A stretch of 64,000 bases of DNA. Origin: JAEUIX01 sp046156035 (lineage in GTDB: Bacteria > Planctomycetota > Phycisphaerae > Phycisphaerales > UBA1924). Positions 1 through 8,558 of this stretch are shown here, piece after piece. The notes under the pieces were generated by a model, which saw nothing but the letters and a program-made list of their open reading frames with translations, was not told the origin of the DNA and ran no database searches. The stretch spans positions 62,001-126,000 of the forward strand of contig JBJXEW010000052.1 of assembly GCA_046156035.1 (NCBI GenBank), written 5' to 3'. The first letter of the stretch is position 1. Each line of letters begins with the position of its first letter. Position numbers and translations under genes: made by a program.

Positions 1-141
1 GATTGCGGCGTCCAGTTGCGCGAGCTTGCGAGCGACGCGGGTTCTTTGACGCTGCAGGCTACGGACGCGCCGGGCGCGGCGGGCGATCTCTTGCTGGAGT
101 TCGGAGACGCTCAGGCCGTTCAATGACGATGTTCTTGCCAT
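1..141 (-). CDS. Partial hypothetical protein, N-terminal 47 residues, coiled-coil-like
   Basis: The reading frame starts at an ATG at 141 and runs off the left edge of the window, giving 47 residues beginning MARTSSLNGLSVSELQQEI. The sequence is rich in Arg, Gln and Leu with heptad-like spacing (LQQEI, VRSLQRQ, KLAQLDAAI), which suggests an amphipathic helix or coiled coil. The regular codon-by-codon composition and the clean start argue for a real gene. Nothing in the visible part identifies a function. The gene is tandem with the PEP-CTERM-like gene upstream on the same strand, about 230 bp away, so co-transcription is possible but not supported by any visible signal. Confidence 0.6.
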   Translation of the reverse strand, partial: MARTSSLNGLSVSELQQEIARRARRVRSLQRQRTRVARKLAQLDAAI

Positions 142-374
142 AGGTTGGATTCTACCGTGCTGACGACGCGCCGGATGCGATCGCCATGCACACAGCGGAG
201 CGCCGGTAGCGATACCCGACAAGCTGCGCCATCGCAAGCGTTGCCCCAGCCGCGATCCCGGCGATCCTGCCCTCGGTTCGTTCGATGGGCGGAACCGCAG
301 CGTGGAGGCCTTGGCCGTCCCTGGCTCTCGCGCGAACGTATTCGCGCATTTCGTTGGCAGGCGGTTGCCTGCGA

Positions 375-1121
375 TCAGTCCGGTGTACCGCCACGCCTGC
401 GACGCGTCGCCGCCATGCCCGCGAGGCTCAGCAGAGCGGCCGCCCCCGGTGTCGGCACTGCCACGATATCGAAGTTGACCCCGGTGTACGCACCGTTTCC
501 GCCGAACGAGTTGGCGTTGGTGCGGACGAGAAGGCGAATCTCGTCGCCGATGTGGACAGGCACGCTCGTGATTGCGGAGATGCCGCCGCTTCCTTCGGAA
601 AAATCGATGGGGTTGCCCCGGCCACGCCCCGAGCCCGATCCGACCGTGCCGATCTGGCCGGTGAAGGAGATTCCGTTGAGCTGCAGGAACCAGTCGTTGG
701 CCCGGAAAAACTGGTCTGCGACGCCTCCCCACCAGAGGTTGCCGGTGATGTTGACCGCCCCCTCGACCGGGCTAGTCCACCTGATCAGGCCCTGATTGGC
801 TCCGTCACCGGCCGGTCCGGAGTGCGTCACGATATCTCCCGCGATCCAATCGTGACCGACCGTCTCGGTGCCGTTGCTCTTGAACCAGGTGGGGAACCCG
901 CCCCACGACGGTTGGGGAGTGACCCAATTGGTAGTGCGGAGGGTGAAGGGAAGCAGGGCACCATTGGAGGATCGGAGAGACCAGGGCCCTGTTGGGTTGT
1001 TGACGTCGCTCCAGTCGTTCTTGATGCTCCAGGTCTGAGCCGCCGCCGCGCTCGTCGCGGCTATCAGAAGGGCTGCTGCGGCGAGCGACGCGGCGGGGCG
1101 AGTGCGGGCGATTGAATTCAT
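375..1121 (-). CDS. Secreted PEP-CTERM-like protein
   Basis: Predicted 248-residue exported protein. The start is the ATG at 1121, because an AGGAAGGAG-type ribosome binding site lies just upstream and a signal peptide (MNSIARTRPAASLAAAALL, cleavage after ATSAAAA) begins there; a longer in-frame extension lacks both. The mature part is rich in Gly, Trp, Asn and Thr, as in beta-sandwich surface proteins. The C-terminus has PTPGAAALLSLAGMAAT followed by an Arg cluster, the short planctomycete form of the PEP-CTERM sorting tail recognised by exosortase-type systems. No catalytic motif is visible. The tail and signal peptide are seen directly; envelope anchoring or release follows from knowledge of the PEP-CTERM family. 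Confidence 0.85.
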   Translation of the reverse strand: MNSIARTRPAASLAAAALLIAATSAAAAQTWSIKNDWSDVNNPTGPWSLRSSNGALLPFTLRTTNWVTPQPSWGGFPTWFKSNGTETVGHDWIAGDIVTHSGPAGDGANQGLIRWTSPVEGAVNITGNLWWGGVADQFFRANDWFLQLNGISFTGQIGTVGSGSGRGRGNPIDFSEGSGGISAITSVPVHIGDEIRLLVRTNANSFGGNGAYTGVNFDIVAVPTPGAAALLSLAGMAATRRRRGGTPD

Positions 1122-1417
1122 CGGAATCTCCTTCCTAGCGTGTGTGAGCCGGTTCCCGCGGTTGCGAGTCTGGCGGGAACCGGTGCTTGGCCGTGCGTCG
1201 GTGACGCAACGAGGCAGCACCGGTTGAATGTTCGCACGGTGCAACGAGACGGTTGCGAGGGCAATGTGAAACATCGAGCACACGCTGTCCTGTGAATGGT
1301 TGCTCGAGCGCACACCGCGGCGGGGTCGCTGGCAGGTAAGGTATCCATTCTGCGGTTATGGAACCCCGTCCGAGTGCTCCGGAGTCCACCTGGCTGTTGT
1401 CGATGGGGTCCCGTTCA

Positions 1418-1429
1418 CACAACATTGTG
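1418..1429. promoter_or_regulatory. CACAA-N2-TTGTG dyad, copy 1 (candidate operator)
   Basis: A 12-bp perfect dyad, CACAACATTGTG, followed directly by another TTGTG half-site at 1431-1435. An identical architecture recurs 66 bp downstream. Repeated dyads in a divergent intergenic region suggest binding sites for a dimeric regulator; the regulator is unknown. Confidence 0.4.
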
Positions 1430-1483
1430 GTTGTGATTTCGGGACTTGGCGCGCGGCGTGACGCACAGTCTTGTGGTGTCAAA

Positions 1484-1495
1484 CACAAGTTTGTG
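1484..1495. promoter_or_regulatory. CACAA-N2-TTGTG dyad, copy 2 (candidate operator)
   Basis: CACAAGTTTGTG has the same half-sites and 2-nt spacer as the copy at 1418-1429. Together with an extra TTGTG at 1471-1475 it also forms a wider CTTGTG-N8-CACAAG dyad (1470-1489). It is a candidate operator for the 1886-8372 unit. Confidence 0.4.
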
Positions 1496-1826
1496 GCGGG
1501 ACGGACGCAGGCGGCGCGTGGATGCTGCGCCATCGGTATGGACATCACCCCTCGACCCTCCGGACCAGTAGCACGATTCCGGGCTGCTTCTGGACGGCTC
1601 ACACGCACCGGGACGGGTACGCGGTCGTGGTTGCCTGCGCCGCTGGCGTGGGCGATGTTGGTGCGTCAGTGTACAGCCCATCCGATCGCGGCCTGTGGGC
1701 TGACTAGAGCATGTTGAATTACCGTCATGATGCTTGTGTGGTGCTGTGCCCGCTCCCGATCGTTCGACAAGCCCCCGAGTGGTGTCAGGAGATTGTTGGG
1801 GCATTGGACAATTGTGGATAGTTGCC

Positions 1827-1839
1827 GTGGCAATGCCAC
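1827..1839. promoter_or_regulatory. GTGGCA-A-TGCCAC dyad upstream of the ATPase gene
   Basis: Perfect 6-bp arms around one base, 47 bp upstream of the ATG at 1886. It overlaps a second dyad, TTGCC-GT-GGCAA (1822-1833). The position would suit an operator or a leader hairpin of the ATPase/KAP unit. No T-tract follows, so it is not a standard terminator. Confidence 0.35.
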
Positions 1840-1885
1840 GCCCTGGTGTATGTGTTAGGCTCCGACCCAACAGGAGGCTCGCAGG

Positions 1886-3406
1886 ATGTTCATCCGCGAT
1901 CTGTTGCGATTTGAGGTCGGCGCCGATGAGCCGGCTCGCCGGCCCGTGCTGCCGCGCCCGCCCAACCGCTGGCCGCTCGATCACGCGCTGGTGTCGTTGA
2001 GCCCCTCGGACGCGCTCACCATCGGCGACTGCGTGTGCGGCGTTCAGGTCTTCGGGGCGTCGGGTTCGGGCAAGACCAGCGGCAGCGTGGCGCTCCTGGC
2101 CCGCGCCATGCTCGTCGACGGCTGGGGGCTCTTGGTGCTGACCACCAAGCCCGGAGAGGCCGATCAGTGGCAAGCGTGGGCCGAGCGAGCCGGCCGCGGC
2201 TCCGATGTCGTCCGCATCACGCCGGGCGGGCCGCACTGTTTCAACTTCCTCGACTATCTCGACCGCCACCCCGACCGGGGTGCTGCGGTCGCCAGCAACA
2301 TCGCCGACGTGATGATGACGCTCGCCTCCCACGCCAAGCCCAAGAAGAGCGGCAACGAGACCAGCGAGTTCTTCACCGAATCGGCCTCGCACCTGGTCAC
2401 GCAGGCCATCCACCTGCTGCGGGCCGCGGGGGCTCCCCTGACGCTGTCGGCGATCAACGACACCATCGGCTCAGCGCCGCTCACGATCGAGGAGGTCAGC
2501 ACGCCGCTGTTCGAGAGCGGTTATCTGGCCGGGTTGCTCCGGTCGGCGGAGGAGCGGGCGCTGGCCTCCCCCGATCCGGACCGGGCCATGCGTGCCGTGC
2601 GGCTGCACGAGCTCTGCGACTACTGGCTGCGGCGCTTCCCCACCATGAGCGACCGCACCCGCGGCGACGTGATCGCTACCCTGAGTTCGGTGATCTTTCG
2701 CTTCACCGAGCCTCCCTTCGATCAGCTCATCGCCTCCGAGGATGCCAGCACCTTCATCCCGGAGATGATCGATCTGGGGCGGGTCATGATTCTGGACTGT
2801 CCGGTTGTGACCTACCAGCTGGCCGGGCGGCTGTTCCAGATCGCCGTCAAGCACCTGACCCAGCAGATGGTGCTGAGGCGGCGCTGCGCCGACTCGACGC
2901 GGCCGGTGGCGATCTTCGCCGACGAGGCGCAGAACTTCGCCACCCACGCCGATTACCGCTACCAGGCGATCTGCCGCGACTTCCGCGGCTGCACCGTCTA
3001 CGCCACCCAGACCATCGACAACTACCAGGAGGCGGTCGGCAGCGAGCACGCGGTCGAGGCTCTCTTGGCGAGCCTGGTGACCAAGGTGTTCCACGCCAAC
3101 GCCGGTCGCACCAACGAGTGGGCCGAGAAGCTGATCGCGCAGGACTGGGGCCGGACCGGCAGCGACAGTTTTAACCACCGGGGTGGCGGCGGTGGGGGGG
3201 CGGGCGGCAATCAGAACGGTCCCTCGTTCGGCTCGACCGAGTCGGACCACCTGCACCCGCAGGTGCTGGCGGCCGAGTTCACCCGGCTTCGCACCGGCGG
3301 CAGCCGCAACCACGGGCAGGTCGAGGCGATCGTCTTCCAGCCGGGACGGCGGTTCACCCAGACGCGCAAGCCGATCTTGTCCGTGACCTTCGCGCAGGGT
3401 ATGTAG
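1886..3406 (+). CDS. VirD4/TraG-like P-loop ATPase without a transmembrane domain
   Basis: A 506-residue P-loop ATPase. Walker A is GASGSGKTS at residues 57-65, Walker B is the VAIFADEAQN segment near 341-350, and a sensor-like TVYATQT segment follows. The order matches the TraG/TraD/VirD4 family of type IV coupling-protein ATPases. The protein lacks the N-terminal membrane helices of classical coupling proteins; the next gene, 13 bp downstream, could supply them. The start is set by an AGGAGG box about 8 nt before the ATG. No relaxase, mating-pair or other conjugation gene is visible in the window, so conjugation is doubtful. The C-terminal part has a Gly-rich linker near residues 430-445. 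Likely roles are translocation of DNA or protein, or a conflict-system motor; this is inferred. Confidence 0.8.
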   Translation: MFIRDLLRFEVGADEPARRPVLPRPPNRWPLDHALVSLSPSDALTIGDCVCGVQVFGASGSGKTSGSVALLARAMLVDGWGLLVLTTKPGEADQWQAWAERAGRGSDVVRITPGGPHCFNFLDYLDRHPDRGAAVASNIADVMMTLASHAKPKKSGNETSEFFTESASHLVTQAIHLLRAAGAPLTLSAINDTIGSAPLTIEEVSTPLFESGYLAGLLRSAEERALASPDPDRAMRAVRLHELCDYWLRRFPTMSDRTRGDVIATLSSVIFRFTEPPFDQLIASEDASTFIPEMIDLGRVMILDCPVVTYQLAGRLFQIAVKHLTQQMVLRRRCADSTRPVAIFADEAQNFATHADYRYQAICRDFRGCTVYATQTIDNYQEAVGSEHAVEALLASLVTKVFHANAGRTNEWAEKLIAQDWGRTGSDSFNHRGGGGGGAGGNQNGPSFGSTESDHLHPQVLAAEFTRLRTGGSRNHGQVEAIVFQPGRRFTQTRKPILSVTFAQGM

Positions 3407-3419
3407 AGGAGTACACACA

Positions 3420-4481
3420 ATGGCTGACGAGGCAATGCAGGAGTTGAACAAGTTCGTCGACCACGCGGTCCGCAACACCAAGTGCGGCGCCAGCATGTGG
3501 ACCACGTTCCGCTGGCTGAGCGGCTTCATCTACGTGATCTGCTGGCTGGTGGCGCTGCCAGCGGAGTTACTGTTCAACCGGCGCATCGGCCGGCGGCACA
3601 TGGGGATGCTGCCGGTCACCGGCGCGATGCTGCTCGTGCTGGTCTACTGGTCGTTTGCGGGGCCGCTGCTGGTGAAACTCCGGGGCAACGCTCCTGCGGC
3701 TTGGGAGTTCGCTTGGGGTCCGGGTTTCTGCGGCGTGATCTATTTGGCCTGCGTGGTTCACCGCATCGCCAACTGGTGGCGGTTCCGCTCCGAGCAGCAG
3801 GCGCACAGTTTCAGCTGCGGGATTCCGTGGTGGGTCTATCCGCCGCGCTTCCTGACGCGAGTCTTCGCACCGAAAACCAAAGTCGTTCCCGAAGGTTCGG
3901 CAGCGACGGAAGCGGCGTCGGCTCGGTTCAACAGCGTGTACGAGGCCAAGCCCGCAGCAATGGCGCAGACCCCAATCCAAGAGAAGGATGAGTGGAGTCG
4001 CTTGCCCGCCATGGTCTTGGCGCACGTCAAGACCGAGTGGCGGCGGTTCTGGTCTGACTGGTGTGCGAGCGAGGTGCCAACGGGCCCGTTCGCCTGGTAC
4101 CTTGGTACGGTCGCCCACCCGTTGCTGCTGATCGCACTGGCGTGGCCGCTGGTTCTGCTCTCGCCCGCCTTGTCGTTGTGGGTAGTCGCCGCGGCGCTGG
4201 CGATCTTCCTCAAGGCCCGTATCGACAAGGCGATGGTGGTGGAGACCATCTACGACATCTTCGATGCGCGTATCGAGCAGGAGTTCCAGCGCGGATTGTC
4301 GGACCCGCGCCGTTTGGTCGCCGTGGAGCGCCGCGGCTTCGCGGCGAGCGGCGTGGGCAGTGTGGCGCGGCTCCTGGCCGACGGACGGCCTTCCGGTGAC
4401 GGACGGGGGGAGTTGTCGCCGGAGCTGTCGGCGTTGCTTGGGCCTAAGGCGGTGGGGAGCGCACCGATACAGCCTGCGTGA
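3420..4481 (+). CDS. Multi-pass membrane protein in the ATPase/KAP unit
   Basis: A 353-residue protein with hydrophobic segments near residues 31-52, 64-86, 100-118 and 229-265 (the last probably two helices), separated by a polar Ala/Glu/Lys linker around 150-200. A GAGGAG box precedes the ATG, which follows the ATPase stop by only 13 bp, so the two are almost certainly co-transcribed. I do not recognise the family. A soluble VirD4-like ATPase followed by a membrane protein suggests that this gene provides the membrane anchor or channel for that ATPase; this rests on gene order only. The KAP gene follows 54 bp downstream. Confidence 0.75.
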   Translation: MADEAMQELNKFVDHAVRNTKCGASMWTTFRWLSGFIYVICWLVALPAELLFNRRIGRRHMGMLPVTGAMLLVLVYWSFAGPLLVKLRGNAPAAWEFAWGPGFCGVIYLACVVHRIANWWRFRSEQQAHSFSCGIPWWVYPPRFLTRVFAPKTKVVPEGSAATEAASARFNSVYEAKPAAMAQTPIQEKDEWSRLPAMVLAHVKTEWRRFWSDWCASEVPTGPFAWYLGTVAHPLLLIALAWPLVLLSPALSLWVVAAALAIFLKARIDKAMVVETIYDIFDARIEQEFQRGLSDPRRLVAVERRGFAASGVGSVARLLADGRPSGDGRGELSPELSALLGPKAVGSAPIQPA

Positions 4482-4535
4482 AGTGTTGATCGTGGATCCG
4501 GAATAATGGCGGGGTAATGAATCGGGACCGACACC

Positions 4536-7500
4536 ATGATTGCTCCAAGTGATGGAGTTACGGGCAGCAGCGATCCAGGATCGGGCGCGCACGCCTCTTC
4601 GCCCACGCGTCCGCGCTGGTTGCAGTTGGCGCTTGGCATTCTGTTGGTCTGCAGCGGCGTGGCCGGTTGGCAGGCGCATCTGGCGGGTGCCAACCCTCGG
4701 CCTGCAACGGGCGTCCTCTCGTGGCGTTGGTGGCTGTCGCCCATCAGTGCGAACGGCATGCCGGGTCGACCGGCGATTGTCGCCCATATCAATGGCGTTG
4801 CTTTGCAGCCGGGAACGGGCACGGGCGACGGCGCGGAGCACGTGTGGATTGTGGGCACGGGCGGGCTGCTGGCGGTCAGTGAGGACCAGGGGACGACATG
4901 GCTGCAGTCGTATGTGCCGGAGATGGGCCAGAGTCGCGGTGGGGCGAATAGCTTGAGTGCCGGCGACACCAAGTTGCAGGGTGATGGTTCGGATGATCGA
5001 ATACAAGCCACACCGCAGGGTTCCAAGACTCTGGCGGAAGCGAAGAGCGGAGCGATTGTTCCCAACGCGCCATCCGGCGAGCAGGTTGACAAGCTTCAGA
5101 AGCCGGTGCCGGGGGACGGGCGCACGAACCCAGCTCGGCAAAGTCCGACGCCAGCAGCCGGCGTGGACGGGGGAGCGGTTCAGCCCGATGGCCCGTCTCC
5201 CGACAAACCAAACTCAGATGTACCGAACACACCGCCGGAGGGGCAAGGTGGAAGCTCGCCGATTCCAGCCGCTCCGGCCGGCGATCCGTCAACCACGCCT
5301 GCCGCAAGTGTGTGGTCCTACGAGTTGCTGTCGGTAGCGTTCCGTGTGGGACGGCCTCCCATTGGTCTTGTGAGCGGCTACGGCGGTACCGTGCTTGTGA
5401 CTCGCCCGGGAGGCAGGGCATGGTTTCGCCGGTCGATTGGTACGTCCTTACCGGTGCGCCATGTAGCGGGATCCAGGACGCTGATCTTTGACGATTCTGG
5501 TGCTCGCTGGGTGTACTCGGAGACGTCTGTCGGCGGTAGCCGTGTCAGCACGCAGGCCAAGCCAATAGCGCCAATACGAGCCATGGCCCTGACTGCGATT
5601 GGAGATCTTGTTATCGATGGCGGCGGCAACCTGAGTCTGACTCACGCAGAAGGTGGCGGGTCGACAGGGCTTGCTGGCAAGGGCTTTCAAGCCTTTGATG
5701 AGGATCATGGACTCAAGGTTGCGCTCGCTGTGGGCGACGGCGGTGCCGTCACATGGATCGACTTGGTCAAGCCGTCCCTGGACTTTGACTTCTCGATAGA
5801 GCCGAGTTTCGCGGGCAGGACTGCCCGGGCGGTCGTGTTAACGGGCGTGGACCGGGCATTGGCCGTAGGAGATGGAGGAACCATCGTGCGCCTGCACAGG
5901 GGAAAGGGTGTCAACAGTGAGGGGCTCGCATCCGGAACGACGGCCGATCTCCGAGGGATCGCCCTGTCGCCGACGAACGCACGCGTGGCTTATTCGGTTG
6001 GGTCGCACGGAACGGTGCTGCGATCGACCGACGCAGGAGCGAACTGGACGCGGATGACGGCGGACTGGCGTGCCGCATTTCCGGCCTTGGCCGTAGAGGT
6101 GAGCAAGCCGCGCGTCGGTGGCGTGATCCCGTCGCTGCCAACGGACGGCATCGCGGCACGCCGCGTCTGGATGGTGCCTGCGCCTTGGTATTTCGCATCG
6201 TTGCTTGTTGTGGGTGGGCTGGTTGCGATTGGGCTCGCGCCAGTGGTTAAGAAGGAACCGGTTGCGGGTGGCATTCGAGATTCGCTGGACACGGACCGAC
6301 CCCTTGAGCCCGGGGACCGCGATGTGGTCGGCATCGGCCGCCTGGCGCTGGCCATATCCCGGTTGCTGCGCAACGAGAACACGTCGCCGCCACTCACGCT
6401 TGCGGTGACGGGACGGTGGGGCCAGGGCAAGTCGTCGCTCATGAATCTCGTGCGCGGTGACCTGCGGCAGTTTGGGATTCGTCCCGTGTGGTTCAACGCG
6501 TGGCATCATCAAGATGAGGAGACACTGCTGGCGGGGTTGTTGAGCAGCATCCGGACGCAGGCGGTTGCCCCGCTGTGGCACGTCGATGGGGTGGGGTTTC
6601 GGTTGAGGTTGCTGAAGCAGCGATTCCGCAGGTACCTGCCGCACGCGCTGCTCTCGTTGGCGCTGTTCGCCGGTGCCGTCGGTTATCTTGCACAGACTGA
6701 CGAGTCGCTGTCTCACTCGGTCGCCGCAATCGCGGGCCGGGTCAAGGCGGCCATGGTGTATGTGGGGGTCGTCGCGGGTGAGGATGGGTCGGTGCAGGCG
6801 GGCGGTGCTGGCAAGACGCTTGATCTGGTTATTGGCGACGACGAAAGCGGCTCAGGCACGCGTGTGCAGGGCTCTCTGCGGGATGCGCCAACAGGTAGCC
6901 CCGTAGCCCCGCTTCGAGCCACGGGTCAGTTTGCGGTCGTTCTGGCGTCGTTGCCTGTGTTGTATGGCCTCTATCGAAGTCTGCGAGCGTTTGGCGCTGA
7001 CCCCGCCAAACTGCTCGCCGCCGTGTCGGAGGGTGCCAAGGTGGCCGACCTGCGGCAGCAAGCGAGCTTTCGGGAACGATTTGCCCGCGAGTTCGCCGAG
7101 GTAACGCGCGCGTTGCGTCCGCGGCCCATGTTGATTGTCATCGACGATCTGGACAGGTGCCAGCCCAAACGCGTGGTGACTGTGCTGGAGGCGGTGAACT
7201 TCCTGGCATCCTCCGGCCAGTGCTTCATCATGCTGGGAATGGACCCGGTCATCGTGGAACACTGCGTCGCGTTGTGGTACAAGTCGGTGTCCAGTACGCT
7301 TCCAACCCCGCAAGAGCACGAGAAGGGCACGCAGGGCCCTCTGTCTGTCGAGGAGCAGGGGCGGCGGTCGCGCGAGTTCGCGCGGCGGTATATACAAAAA
7401 CTCATCCAGCTGCGCATCGCCGTCCCGGAGGTGAGTCTGGACGCGGTAGCAGCTCTCGCCGCGGATGACCGTTCGTCCGTACCGCGCACGGCCGACCCCG

Positions 7501-8372
7501 GCCCCTCTAAGAGGAGGCACTGGTTGCGTGAGGTGGCGTGGGCTGCTGGTTCGACGCTGATGTCCGGTGCGCCCGCGCTGGCTGTGGTGGCGGGGCTTGT
7601 TTTCTGCGGTTGGCTTGGGGCACGGCTGTACGTCCCGCCCGAAAATCCGGAAACTGATGCCCAGCGCACGGTGGCCTCGGGTGCGGCTCCGTTCGCACCG
7701 GGTGCGTCGAACGGCGCCGCGCCACCAAACTCCGCCACGCCCGGCACATCGGCGGAGCCGCCACCCTCAGGCGCAGTCGGGGCTGGCGCGGCTCTTCCGC
7801 AATCGCCGGCGGCCATCATCCCGGCAACGTCGACTGCGCTGCTAGTCTGGCTCGTGTTTGCGGCGGGGTTCGCCGGCACGCTTATGCTGGCCGTCCGTGA
7901 AGGACTCCTGCAGAAAGCCATGGTGGAGGGGGACTCCCTTGAGTTCACTGCGGCCACAAAGAAATGGCTCTGTGTGCTCCACCGCGAGGGCAGCACAACG
8001 CCCAGGGCGGTCAGACAGGCGATCAACCGAGTCCGATTCCTGGCGATGCTGCAACGACCGCCAACACCGACCGACCCGGGTCTCTGGGCACGTTGTCTCC
8101 TGCGCCTTGGATTGGCCGCTCCTGTGTCGGGCCGTGTCCCTGCACCTCCGCGTCCCTCGAACACGCCGGTCATTGAATCCCTTGTGGCATGGACCCTGCT
8201 TCAAGCCGGGCTGGACCTCCCGCCGGGAAGCATCGGTCACCAGCAGGCTTGCAATGCTGCGCACGCACGATCCCCTGCCGCGGGAGCCCTGGTTGCACAA
8301 GAATGGAGTGGGTTGCTAGATCCCAACCAGAGCGAGTACCAGCAACTTGCCCTGATCGTGCCCATGCGATGA
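4536..8372 (+). CDS. Membrane KAP-family P-loop NTPase with Asp-box propeller sensor
   Basis: A 1,278-residue modular membrane protein. A TM helix lies near residues 29-45, then a region with Asp-box motifs (SEDQGTTW near 114, STDAGANW near 495), as in YCF48/BNR-type beta-propellers, interrupted by a Pro/Ser-rich linker (~150-255). A second TM is near 548-566. The KAP NTPase follows: Walker A GRWGQGKSS (~626), the KAP-typical WFNAWHHQ, and Walker B LIVIDDLDRC (~867). TM pairs lie inside the NTPase (~705-725, ~795-815), as in other KAP proteins, and two more near 1000-1030 and 1085-1110. This predicts an outside propeller sensor coupled to an inside NTPase. KAP proteins are often conflict-related in bacteria; that role is inferred here. 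Confidence 0.85.
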   Translation: MIAPSDGVTGSSDPGSGAHASSPTRPRWLQLALGILLVCSGVAGWQAHLAGANPRPATGVLSWRWWLSPISANGMPGRPAIVAHINGVALQPGTGTGDGAEHVWIVGTGGLLAVSEDQGTTWLQSYVPEMGQSRGGANSLSAGDTKLQGDGSDDRIQATPQGSKTLAEAKSGAIVPNAPSGEQVDKLQKPVPGDGRTNPARQSPTPAAGVDGGAVQPDGPSPDKPNSDVPNTPPEGQGGSSPIPAAPAGDPSTTPAASVWSYELLSVAFRVGRPPIGLVSGYGGTVLVTRPGGRAWFRRSIGTSLPVRHVAGSRTLIFDDSGARWVYSETSVGGSRVSTQAKPIAPIRAMALTAIGDLVIDGGGNLSLTHAEGGGSTGLAGKGFQAFDEDHGLKVALAVGDGGAVTWIDLVKPSLDFDFSIEPSFAGRTARAVVLTGVDRALAVGDGGTIVRLHRGKGVNSEGLASGTTADLRGIALSPTNARVAYSVGSHGTVLRSTDAGANWTRMTADWRAAFPALAVEVSKPRVGGVIPSLPTDGIAARRVWMVPAPWYFASLLVVGGLVAIGLAPVVKKEPVAGGIRDSLDTDRPLEPGDRDVVGIGRLALAISRLLRNENTSPPLTLAVTGRWGQGKSSLMNLVRGDLRQFGIRPVWFNAWHHQDEETLLAGLLSSIRTQAVAPLWHVDGVGFRLRLLKQRFRRYLPHALLSLALFAGAVGYLAQTDESLSHSVAAIAGRVKAAMVYVGVVAGEDGSVQAGGAGKTLDLVIGDDESGSGTRVQGSLRDAPTGSPVAPLRATGQFAVVLASLPVLYGLYRSLRAFGADPAKLLAAVSEGAKVADLRQQASFRERFAREFAEVTRALRPRPMLIVIDDLDRCQPKRVVTVLEAVNFLASSGQCFIMLGMDPVIVEHCVALWYKSVSSTLPTPQEHEKGTQGPLSVEEQGRRSREFARRYIQKLIQLRIAVPEVSLDAVAALAADDRSSVPRTADPGPSKRRHWLREVAWAAGSTLMSGAPALAVVAGLVFCGWLGARLYVPPENPETDAQRTVASGAAPFAPGASNGAAPPNSATPGTSAEPPPSGAVGAGAALPQSPAAIIPATSTALLVWLVFAAGFAGTLMLAVREGLLQKAMVEGDSLEFTAATKKWLCVLHREGSTTPRAVRQAINRVRFLAMLQRPPTPTDPGLWARCLLRLGLAAPVSGRVPAPPRPSNTPVIESLVAWTLLQAGLDLPPGSIGHQQACNAAHARSPAAGALVAQEWSGLLDPNQSEYQQLALIVPMR

Positions 8373-8558
8373 CGCACAAGGTTCCGTCCGAACCCTAGCG
8401 TGGGCCCGCGGCAATTCAGCAGCGGAGCTCGTGCGTCCTCCTTCGTTCCATGATTGTCGCAGTAGCGGGGCACGGCGACGTTTCGCTTGGGGTGCACCAG
8501 TCCCTTGCTCTGGTTGGAGTCGCGGGTCCTTTGCGCAGTGCTGAGGGGATGAACAGTT

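Larger units (their letters stand above)
1122..1885. other. Non-coding region with dyad repeats
   Basis: This 764-bp gap separates the divergent PEP-CTERM-like gene (minus) and the VirD4-like gene (plus). Open frames on either strand have no ribosome binding site and no recognisable protein character. It holds the CACAA-N2-TTGTG dyads at 1418 and 1484, further single TTGTG/CACAA half-sites (1431, 1471, 1734), an ACAATTGT palindrome at 1808-1815, and the GTGGCA-A-TGCCAC dyad at 1827-1839. It probably carries both promoters, but I could not place convincing -35/-10 pairs. Confidence 0.6.

Noticed and set aside
1415..2413. A ~332-codon minus-strand frame
   Set aside because: Its first part is antisense to the VirD4-like ATPase, which has clear Walker motifs; the rest covers a dyad-rich gap and shows no protein family features.
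1886..8372. An integrative conjugative element
   Set aside because: The VirD4-like ATPase alone is not enough: no relaxase, VirB-type genes, integrase or attachment repeats are visible.
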